Shown: in pieces, positions 20,401 through 26,655 of the stretch
How positions within the stretch are numbered: the stretch's first letter is position 1
Layout: each line of letters opens with the position of its first letter
Assembly (NCBI GenBank): GCA_021738245.1
Contig: JAIPCJ010000018.1
Span: 1-43,648, forward strand
Length of the DNA stretch: 43,648 nt
Reading direction: 5' to 3'
DNA from: Methylotenera sp.
Lineage (GTDB): Bacteria; Pseudomonadota; Gammaproteobacteria; Burkholderiales; Burkholderiaceae_C
Position numbers and translations under genes: made by a program
Notes under the pieces: model-generated
What the model was told of the DNA's origin: nothing
What the model saw: the letters and a program-made list of their open reading frames with translations, nothing else
Database searches by the model: none

Positions 20401-20749
20401 CATCGCTCAGGAAGGCGATCTGCTTGCCGTCCGGCGAGAAGCGGGCCTGGTGCTCCCAGGCGATGGAATGCGTCAGCGGCTTGGCCTCGCCACCGCTGAT
20501 GGGCAGGGTGTAGAGATCACCCAGCAGGTCGAACACCAGGGTCTTGCCGTCGGGGCTGACATCGACGCTCATCCAGGTGCCGGTCTGGGTGTCGATGTTG
20601 ATCGTCTTGGCCACGCCGGGGGGCGTGTTGACATTCCAGGCGGCTGCCGGTTTGGGCGTCTCTTTGGGCGCTTCTTTGGGGGCTTCCTGGGCATGGGCTG
20701 CCAGGGCTGCAACCAACAGCAGGGCAGGGGCGACGGGCGGACGAAGCAT
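17471..20749 (-). CDS. Exported amidohydrolase with N-terminal WD40-like (PD40/TolB) propeller
   Basis: A 1092-residue protein with a signal peptide (MLRPPVAPALLLVAALAAHAQ) followed by a Lys/Glu/Pro spacer. Residues about 50-650 hold many PD40-type repeats of the form xxSPDGKxxxF (for example VSPDGKTLVFD, FSPDGKQIAFLSD, PSPDGKYLAFV), as in TolB and tricorn protease. From about residue 680 an amidohydrolase domain follows, with the metal-binding GFIDAHWHG (HxH), later histidines in TTVEHALPIAE and IGAHGQREG, and SLEPGKLADLVVIDGNPL near the end. This fused architecture is known in soil and aquatic bacteria; the substrate, probably a periplasmic cyclic amide or peptide derivative, is not assigned. 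It is a single gene without a functional partner nearby. Confidence 0.9.
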   Translation of the reverse strand: MLRPPVAPALLLVAALAAHAQEAPKEAPKETPKPAAAWNVNTPPGVAKTINIDTQTGTWMSVDVSPDGKTLVFDLLGDLYTLPISGGEAKPLTHSIAWEHQARFSPDGKQIAFLSDAGGGDNLWVMNVDGSGARAVTKEDFRLLNNPAWHPSGKYLLARKHYTGTRSAGSGEIWLYAVDADAAKNKGVQLNEKPNWQKDLGEPAISPDGKYLYYSQDTTPGRTFEYNKDSNGEIYRIFRQDLSDGSVEPFVTGPGGAVRPTPSPDGKYLAFVRRVRNQSTLFLKDLQTGREFPAWNGLSRDLQEIWAMWGVYPSFAWMPGSKELVVWAEGKIWRVDPFKSTASAIPFHVKDTRELREPMRYAQTVAPDQFAVRQLRGAQVSPDGKRVVYSALGTLYVKDLPDGTPRRLTKQDDSFEFAPSWSRDGKSLVYATWRDDTQGTIRRLDLASGKETVLIKEPGKYLEPRLSPDGKRLIYRKVRGGALTSPWHSLDTGLYLAAADGSGKTERISKDGSGAQFAARSDELFFTKASSTSEVEQRFSLMRLNLQDRSETEVARSDAAAEYSVSPDGQWLGFVERYHAYVMPLPAVQGQAGKTITVGAKMDALPVRQLDVNAANSLHWSGDSQKLHFTLGDNLFTASAQGKDKATSQKIGFDQPSDKPAGKIALTGARVITMKGDEVIEGGTVLVDGNRIVAVGKDVAVPADAKRIDASGKTIVPGFIDAHWHGAMADGGLIPQQSWINLASLAFGVTTLHDPSNVSSAIFTQAEMQRAGLVTGPRIYSTGTILYGARTPFYSLINSLDDALTHLNRQKAEGAISVKSYQQPRRDQRQQVLEAARQTGMMVVPEGGALFQNNMSMVVDGHTTVEHALPIAEVWDDVKQLWGQQAVGYTPTLNVGYGGLDGEHYWYARTDVWKHPLLSRYVPRTVLEPRSVRRETAPEEDFNIIRVARTATALQRAGVNTMIGAHGQREGLGAHWEMWMFVLGGMTPMEALRTATINPARNFGFDKDLGSLEPGKLADLVVIDGNPLADIRQSDRIAQVMQNGRLYDAATMNQIAPVAKARKPLFFEGADGKTMPIDGEALEAAHGHGNGD

Positions 20750-20849
20750 GGCGGGAAGGGTTGGAATCCAAAACCCAGCATGCTAGCCACGAGGCGCGCG
20801 GCCCCCGTTCGTCAGGGGCGGCTCGGCTCACGCTGCGCATGTGTTTCAA

Positions 20850-20874
20850 GGGTTTCCCTGGGGTGGCGAAACCC
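20850..20874 (-). terminator. Hairpin downstream of the class III aminotransferase
   Basis: GGGTTTC (20850-20856) and GAAACCC (20868-20874) pair perfectly around an 11-base loop, starting 9 bases beyond the aminotransferase stop and before the amidohydrolase start. The following TTGAAAC is only weakly T-rich, so this is a plausible but weak terminator. Confidence 0.45.
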
Positions 20875-20883
20875 TGGGGGCGG

Positions 20884-22248
20884 TCAGCAGTGCCGCAGGA
20901 ATTCCTCGAAGACCTCGAGCAGCCGGTCGATGTGGTCGTCGGACGTGGCCGGGGAAACCAGCATCATGCAGTGGAAAGGTGTCAGCACCACGCCGCGGTT
21001 GAGCATGAACAGGTGCAGCCACTGCTCCATCAGCCCACTGTCCGCCGCACGCACGTCGGCGGCCCTGCGGGGTGCCCGGGGCATGAACTGCAGCTCCATG
21101 CGTGCGCCCAGTCGGGTCACTGTCCAGGGCTGCCCGGCCCGGGCGATGCGCTTGTTGAGCCCGTCTGCCAGGCGCCGGGCGCCAGCCTGCATGCGAGCGT
21201 AGGTGGGCGGTGTGTGCAGCGCTGCCAGGCTGGCCCGCAAGGCGGCCAGCGCCAGCATGTTGCCGGACAAGGTGGTGCCGATGCCGCTGTGCCCCTCGGG
21301 CGCCGCGCGCTTGGCGGCCTGCATGCGCGCAGCCACGGCGTCGCTGAGGCCGTAGACCGCGCATGGCAGCCCGGCAGCGATGGCCTTGCCCACCACCAGC
21401 ACATCAGGCGCCAGCCCGCGCTGGCGGCACCATCCCCCGCAGTCGGTGGACACGGTATGCGTTTCGTCCATGATCAACAGCGTGCCGTGCCGTTGGCACA
21501 AGGCCTGCGCGGCAGGCCAGAAGCCGGGTTCGGGAGGCACGAGGCCGCAGTTGGTCAAGGCGGGTTCGGCAAGGAGCGCTGCCACCTGCCCGTCGGCGAG
21601 CGCGGCGGCCAGAGCGTCGAGGTCGTTGAAGGGCACGACGCGGGTGGTGTCGGCATGGCTGTGCAGGCTGCCGAGTGCGGAGGGGCGGTCTACCACGCGG
21701 CCATCGTCCAGGCGGTCGACCAAGGTGTCGTCCACCGCCCCGTGATAGCAGCCGTCGAACACCACGATGGCGCGGCGCCCTGTGCTTGCGCGGACCCAGC
21801 GCAGCACGAACCGGTTGGCGTCGCTGGCACTCAGCGTCACCTGCCACTTCGGCAGGCCGAAGACCTGCGTCAGGCGCTCGCCCACCTCGGCCGCGGCGTC
21901 GCTCGGCAGCATGCAGGTCAGGCCGTGCCGGGCCTGCGTGGCAATGGCCTCGGCCACAACCGGCGGGCTGTGTCCGAACATGGCGCCGGTGTCGCCGAGG
22001 CAGAAGTCGGCGTAGTCCAGGCCGTCCACGCAGCGTAGCCGGCTACCCTGGGCCTGCGCGATGAAGAGCCCGTGCGGGTTGGGCCAGTCACGCATCCAGT
22101 GCATCGGCATGCCGAAGAGGTAGTGCGCATCGGTGCGCGCCTGCAGGGCCGCGCTGATGGGGTGGCGCTCGGAGAAACGTGCCTGTTCGTCTTGAAGGGC
22201 TTGGCGCAGGCGGTCGGCGTGAAGGGGCGGCGGTTCAGCAAAGGGCAT
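20884..22248 (-). CDS. Class III (GSA-type) PLP-dependent aminotransferase
   Basis: About 454 residues from the ATG at 22248 (MPFAEPPPLHADRLRQAL); the frame stays open 24 codons further, so the start is tentative. Class III features are CLGDTGAMFGHSPP, YHGAVDDTL, the cofactor aspartate in LLIMDETHTV and the Schiff-base lysine in LVVGKAIAAGLP. It is closest in style to glutamate-1-semialdehyde aminomutase-like enzymes, but here stands divergent to agmatinase and a PuuB-like oxidase. A role in moving an amino group from putrescine, GABA or a related omega-amino compound is likely from context. The 161-bp gap to agmatinase should hold divergent promoters and possibly a MocR-regulator site. Confidence 0.87.
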   Translation of the reverse strand: MPFAEPPPLHADRLRQALQDEQARFSERHPISAALQARTDAHYLFGMPMHWMRDWPNPHGLFIAQAQGSRLRCVDGLDYADFCLGDTGAMFGHSPPVVAEAIATQARHGLTCMLPSDAAAEVGERLTQVFGLPKWQVTLSASDANRFVLRWVRASTGRRAIVVFDGCYHGAVDDTLVDRLDDGRVVDRPSALGSLHSHADTTRVVPFNDLDALAAALADGQVAALLAEPALTNCGLVPPEPGFWPAAQALCQRHGTLLIMDETHTVSTDCGGWCRQRGLAPDVLVVGKAIAAGLPCAVYGLSDAVAARMQAAKRAAPEGHSGIGTTLSGNMLALAALRASLAALHTPPTYARMQAGARRLADGLNKRIARAGQPWTVTRLGARMELQFMPRAPRRAADVRAADSGLMEQWLHLFMLNRGVVLTPFHCMMLVSPATSDDHIDRLLEVFEEFLRHC

Positions 22249-22409
22249 GCGATCGATGCTATCGACCGCCCCCGCGGCCTGGCGCAAGTGGTTGCTCGCC
22301 GCGGCTCCAAGTGGCTCCATCCCGCACCGAGTCGGGCCCTAGGCTGCCGGCCGAGCTGGCCGCGTGGTGCGGGTGGCGCCGACCTTGGCCAACCTGGATG
22401 GGGGATGCG

Positions 22410-23333
22410 ATGGCATCGTCAGACTTTGCTTATGCGCAACCGGGCGCTCATTTCGCCAGTTGCCCGCCGCTGGCCGCGCAGCCCTTGGCGGTGCTGGGTG
22501 TGCCGTGGGATGGCAGCGTGACGCACCGGCCAGGCGCCCGCTTCGGGCCGGAGGCCATTCGCCGTGCCAGCCAGATGCTTTGCGATGCGACGCATCCGGT
22601 GTTCGATCTGAGCCCGCTGCCGTGGTTGGGCGATGGCGGCAACCTGCGGCTGCCCAATGCGAGCGGCCTGGCGGCTGCGCGCGAGGCCATCTTCGCGCAG
22701 GCATTGCCGCGGGTGCAGGCGCATCACTGCGTGTTCCTGGGCGGTGACCATGCCGTCACGCTGGCCTTGCTGCGCGCCGTGCACCAAGTGCACGGGCCGG
22801 TGGCTTTGCTCCACTTCGATGCCCATTGCGACACCTGGCGTGACCATTTGGGCGAGCCCTCAGGCCATGGCACCTGGGTGCGGGAAGCGGTGGAGCAGGG
22901 GCTGGTGAGCGCATCCCACTGCGTTCAGGTGGGGCTGCGCTCCGCGGCCGATCGGGAGGCGCGCGAGTACGTACGCGACCAGGGCGGCTTGACGTTCAAC
23001 GCGCGCGAGCTGTGGGGCCGTGAGGGCGACCTGCTCGCCCCCTGCCTGGATGCGGTGCAAAGGCGTCTGGGCGCCCGCCCGGTGTATCTGTCGCTGGACA
23101 TTGATTGCCTGGACCCCGCCTTCGCGCCGGGCACCGGCACGCCGGAGCCCGGTGGCCTGACCACCAGCCAGGTGCTCGCCTGTCTTGAGGGGCTGGCCGG
23201 GCTTAACTGGGTGGGCATGGACTGCGTGGAGGTCTGCCCGGCCTACGACCATGCTGAACTGACCAGCCAAGCCGCTGCCGCGCTGGTCTGGACTTACCTC
23301 AGCGCGCAGGCTGCGCGCCTGGCCAGGTCCTGA
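22410..23333 (+). CDS. speB: Agmatinase (ureohydrolase family)
   Basis: A 307-residue binuclear-manganese enzyme that splits agmatine into putrescine and urea. I take the ATG at 22410 (MASSDFAYAQPG) because GGGGGA lies five bases before it; 77 upstream codons of open frame are not conserved. Metal ligands are all present: His114 (LGGDHAVT), Asp137, His139 and Asp141 (FDAHCDTW), Asp230 and Asp232 (LDIDCLDPAFAPGTGTPEPGG). The loop SGHGTWVREA matches agmatinase better than arginase. It is followed after 9 bp by the PuuB-like oxidase, so the product putrescine probably feeds straight into oxidation. Other ureohydrolases (guanidinobutyrase, proclavaminate type) cannot be excluded from sequence alone. 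Confidence 0.88.
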   Translation: MASSDFAYAQPGAHFASCPPLAAQPLAVLGVPWDGSVTHRPGARFGPEAIRRASQMLCDATHPVFDLSPLPWLGDGGNLRLPNASGLAAAREAIFAQALPRVQAHHCVFLGGDHAVTLALLRAVHQVHGPVALLHFDAHCDTWRDHLGEPSGHGTWVREAVEQGLVSASHCVQVGLRSAADREAREYVRDQGGLTFNARELWGREGDLLAPCLDAVQRRLGARPVYLSLDIDCLDPAFAPGTGTPEPGGLTTSQVLACLEGLAGLNWVGMDCVEVCPAYDHAELTSQAAAALVWTYLSAQAARLARS

Positions 23334-23342
23334 AAGGCTGTC

Positions 23343-24587
23343 ATGGACTTGGGTGCCAAAAACCTGGAGCTCGGCCGGGACTGCTACTACGAGCGCACCG
23401 TGCAACGTCAGGCGCTGCCGGCGCTGGCCTGCGCAGCGCATACGGAGGTGCTGGTCGTCGGCGGCGGCCTCGCGGGGATGTCATGCGCGCTGGATCTCGC
23501 CGAGCGTGGCCGGGACGTGCTGCTGCTGGATGCCGGCCTGTTGTGCGCGCAAGCCTCGGGTCGCAATGGCGGCCAGGCCATCGCGGGTTACGCCTGCGGC
23601 CAACCGGCGCTGGAAGCCATGCTCGGGTTCACCGATGCCCGCAGGCTCTGGGAGCTCTCGCTGGCGAGTCTTGCGCTGATGCGTGAACGCATCTCGCGCC
23701 ATCGCATCGACTGCGGCGCGACTTGGTCCTACCTCACCGTGGCCGATCGGCCGGCCAAGGCGCGAGCGCTGCGGCACGAGGCGATGCACATGCTGCGCCT
23801 GTATGGGCATGACATGCCTTACGTGGAAGGGGCCGAGCTGGCCCGGCACATCGGCAGTTCTCGGTATGAGGCCGGCCTGCTGGACCCGGCATCGGGCCAC
23901 CTGAACCCGTTGCAGTACGGCCTTGGGCTGGCGCGGGCTGCACAGGCGCTCGGGGCGCGGCTGCATGAGCCGGTGCGCGCTGAGCAGGTCCTGCTGGCGG
24001 GCAACTGTGGTCTGTTGTGGCAGTCCCCCGACCTCGCACCTGCGCTACGGCCCCGCATCATGCCGGTCGGCACCTACGTGGTGGCGACCGAGCCGCTGCC
24101 TGAGGCGACGGCGCATGCGCTGTTGCCCACGCAGGCGGCGGTGTGCGACAACAACTTCGTGCTCGACTACTACCGCATCGCGCCGGACCGACGTCTGCTC
24201 TTCGGTGGCCGCGTCAGCTACACCACCGCCACGCCCGGCAGGCTGACCGAGGCGATGCGCCAGCGCATGTTGCGGGTCTTCCCACAGCTGTCCGGCACGC
24301 GCATCGAGCACACCTGGGGCGGCTTCGTCGACATCTCGCGTGAGCGGGCGCCCGACTGGGGCCGCCTGGATGAAGGGCTCTACTACGTGCAGGGCTTCAG
24401 TGGGCATGGCGTGGCGGCGACGACGCTGGCGGCGCGGGTGGTGGCGCAGGCCATGACGGGGGCGCCCGAGGCCCTGGCGCTGTTCGAGCGCATCCGCCAG
24501 AAGCCGTTTCCGGGCGGTGACGCGATGCGCGTGCCGTTGCTGGTACTGGGCACCGCCTACCACCGGCTGCGGGACTGGCTGGGCTGA
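23343..24587 (+). CDS. puuB: FAD-dependent amine oxidase, gamma-glutamylputrescine oxidase-like
   Basis: A 414-residue DAO-family flavoprotein. The Rossmann motif is VLVVGGGLAGMSCALDLAERG with LLLDAGLLCAQASGRNGGQ after it; later family segments are MPVGTYVVATEPL, FVLDYYRIAPDRRLLFGGR and YYVQGFSGHGVAATTLA. PuuB oxidises gamma-glutamylputrescine to the aldehyde with release of ammonia and peroxide. It lies directly behind agmatinase. Compared with the family, the stretch between GARLHE (about residue 201) and PVRAEQVLLAGN looks short by perhaps 10-25 residues, where a surface strand pair is expected; the reading frame is kept. I cannot tell whether activity survives. It converges on the MocR gene with 11 bp between. 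Confidence 0.85.
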   Translation: MDLGAKNLELGRDCYYERTVQRQALPALACAAHTEVLVVGGGLAGMSCALDLAERGRDVLLLDAGLLCAQASGRNGGQAIAGYACGQPALEAMLGFTDARRLWELSLASLALMRERISRHRIDCGATWSYLTVADRPAKARALRHEAMHMLRLYGHDMPYVEGAELARHIGSSRYEAGLLDPASGHLNPLQYGLGLARAAQALGARLHEPVRAEQVLLAGNCGLLWQSPDLAPALRPRIMPVGTYVVATEPLPEATAHALLPTQAAVCDNNFVLDYYRIAPDRRLLFGGRVSYTTATPGRLTEAMRQRMLRVFPQLSGTRIEHTWGGFVDISRERAPDWGRLDEGLYYVQGFSGHGVAATTLAARVVAQAMTGAPEALALFERIRQKPFPGGDAMRVPLLVLGTAYHRLRDWLG

Positions 24588-24598
24588 GGGCAGCCGTG

Positions 24599-26062
24599 TC
24601 AGTCGTTGGTTGAACGCGCCGAGGACAAGGCGCGTGCGATGAGCTGAGCCAGTCGGCGCCCGTCTTCGGCCATCCGGCCCAGAGGGGCGTAGCCATAACC
24701 GATGACGAGTCCGCTGATCTGGCGTCGCGCCACCGCGTATCGCGACAGCGCGCGAACGGTCAGGCCGTGCTGTGCCGCCTGGGCCGCCAGGGCGACGTCA
24801 TCCACCTGCGGGCTGAAGTGCAGGCACAGGTGCAGGCCTTGCTCAGCGCCGCCGATGCGCACTTGCGGGCCGAGGCATGGCTGCAGTGCGCGCAGCAGGG
24901 CGCTGCGCCGTTGCGCGTAGTGCTGGCGGGCACTGCGGATGGTGGCGTGGAAGTGGCCCATCTCGATGAATTCCGCCATCGCCACCTGCTGATGCATCTG
25001 CCCGGGGCGGTGCAGGTCATAGTGCACCCGCTTGAAGGCTTCCACCCACATCGACGGCACCACCATGTAGGCCATCTTGATGCCAGGGTAGAGCGCCTTG
25101 GAGAAGGTGCCCAGGTAGAACACCCGCTCGTGCGTGTCCAGCCCATGCAGGGATGACATCGGTTCGCCGGCGAAGTGGAACTCGCTGTCGTAGTCATCCT
25201 CCAGCACCCAGGCTTGGGCGTCGTGCGCCCATTGCAGCAGCGCGTGGCGGCGCTCCAGCGACAGCACGCCCCCGGTCGGGTATTGATGAGACGGCGTGAC
25301 GTAGACCACCCGGGCCGGCGGCGCATGGCGGCACAGGGCGACATTCAGCCCCTGTGCATCGGTCGGGATGCCGTGCAGCTTCAGGCTGCTGGCGCGGAAG
25401 GTCTGTGCGGCGCCCCAATAGAGCGGGTCTTCCACCCAGACCGTATCACCGGGGTCGGCCAGCAGCGTCATGCACAGGGCCAGCGATTGCTGGGTTCCCG
25501 CGGTCACCAGCACCTGATCGGCGTTCAGCGTCATGCCGCGCGTCAGCCGCAGGTGCTGGGCGATGGCGCGCTTGAGCGGCGTGAAGCCGCCGGTGTCGTT
25601 GTAGTCGAGCATGTCGGCATAGGACAGTCGCCAGTGCTTGTTCTGCAGCTTCTGCCACACCGCCAGCGGGAAGGGCGAGAAATCCGGCAGGCCTTGCGTG
25701 AAGGGCTGCACCTCCAGCTCGTCAGCCATGGCTTGCTTGAGCAGCCTCGCGCCACGCGCCGACACCCGGCGCGGCACGGTCGGTGACAACGGGCGCGACG
25801 GCGCGAGCCGCGTCGCGGGCAGGGGTCGAACATAGGTGCCGCTGCCATGCCGGCTCTCCACAAAGCCCTCAGCTTCCAGGCGGGAAAAGGCGCCAAGCAC
25901 GGTGTTGCGCGCCACGCCCAGTTCCTCGGCCAGCACCCGACTCGCCGGCAGGCGTGTGCCACTACGCAACACCTGCACTTCGATGGCGGCCTTGACTGCG
26001 AGATACAGCTGTTGGCGCAGCGGCCGGCCCGCGGTCTGCGGATCGGCAAAAACAGCGCTCAA
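24599..26062 (-). CDS. MocR/GabR-type regulator (GntR helix-turn-helix plus aminotransferase domain)
   Basis: About 487 residues: a GntR-type winged helix at 15-80 ([56 protein letters not shown] shortened here to its key pattern [16 protein letters not shown]), then a class I aminotransferase-like domain from about 110, with [24 protein letters not shown] and the lysine in [12 protein letters not shown]. Such proteins sense an amine or amino acid through PLP and control its catabolic genes; GabR is the model. The neighbouring agmatinase and oxidase are the likely targets. Its start is doubtful: the first codon would be TTG at 26062 with no ribosome-binding site, and the frame runs open into the puuD/gabD scar, so the native start may have been lost. 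Confidence 0.85.
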   Translation of the reverse strand: MSAVFADPQTAGRPLRQQLYLAVKAAIEVQVLRSGTRLPASRVLAEELGVARNTVLGAFSRLEAEGFVESRHGSGTYVRPLPATRLAPSRPLSPTVPRRVSARGARLLKQAMADELEVQPFTQGLPDFSPFPLAVWQKLQNKHWRLSYADMLDYNDTGGFTPLKRAIAQHLRLTRGMTLNADQVLVTAGTQQSLALCMTLLADPGDTVWVEDPLYWGAAQTFRASSLKLHGIPTDAQGLNVALCRHAPPARVVYVTPSHQYPTGGVLSLERRHALLQWAHDAQAWVLEDDYDSEFHFAGEPMSSLHGLDTHERVFYLGTFSKALYPGIKMAYMVVPSMWVEAFKRVHYDLHRPGQMHQQVAMAEFIEMGHFHATIRSARQHYAQRRSALLRALQPCLGPQVRIGGAEQGLHLCLHFSPQVDDVALAAQAAQHGLTVRALSRYAVARRQISGLVIGYGYAPLGRMAEDGRRLAQLIARALSSARSTND

Positions 26063-26080
26063 TTGCTGCTGGAGGAAGTC

Positions 26081-26628
26081 GGTCGCTGCACCAGCAGGTG
26101 CACGAAGTGGCCGGGTACATCGACCACCGTGAGCCGCCCGAGCTGTCCTACGAGGAACAGTACGCGGCGCGCCACCCGGTCCACATCGTCGCCGGCAGCG
26201 CCTTGGCAGGCTGGGCGGGTGACGACGGGAACTCGCCGGTCACGCCCATGGCGACGACGGCTTCGGGGACCGTCATCAGCCAGGCCACGGCTGACATGCT
26301 GTGCGCCCGCGAGGAGACCTTCGGCCCGGTGGCGCCGGTGTTCCGCTTCCACACGGAGCAGGAAGCCGTGGCCGCGGCGAATGCCACCGAATTCGGCCTC
26401 GCCAGCTACTTCTACAGCCGTGACGTCGGCCGCATCGCGCGGGTCAGCGAGGCGCTGGAGTACGGCATGGTGGGCGTCAATGTCGGTCTGCTGGCCACCG
26501 AGCACGTGCCGTTCGGCGGCGTCAAGCAGTCAGGCCTCGGACGCGAGGGCTCGCGCCATGGCATGGACGAGTACCTGGAGATGAAGTTCGTCTGCGTCGG
26601 CGATGTCATGCAGAAGCCCGGCAGCTAG
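26081..26628 (+). pseudogene. Fused remnant: internal piece of puuD joined to the 3' end of gabD
   Basis: One open frame (possible GTG at 26098) encodes two unrelated pieces. The first, about 26081-26225, reads [20 protein letters not shown] then [16 protein letters not shown], like the middle of PuuD (gamma-glutamyl-GABA hydrolase) after its catalytic cysteine. The second, from about 26265 to the stop, reads [48 protein letters not shown] and [15 protein letters not shown], the C-terminal fifth of succinate-semialdehyde dehydrogenase (GabD/PuuC class). Neither piece holds a full active site: the GabD catalytic cysteine and NAD domain are gone. Both belong to the same pathway as the genes before them, so a deletion within a former puu/gab cluster is the simplest explanation. 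Frame retention is noted but product function is unlikely. Confidence 0.8.
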
Positions 26629-26655
26629 CGCACAGCGGGCGGAAGGGCAACGTCA

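Noticed and set aside
16730-21202. Open frame of 1490 codons on the plus strand
   Set aside because: It is the antisense shadow of the MFS and amidohydrolase genes; Arg/Gly/His/Ala-rich with no domain, expected in high-GC DNA.
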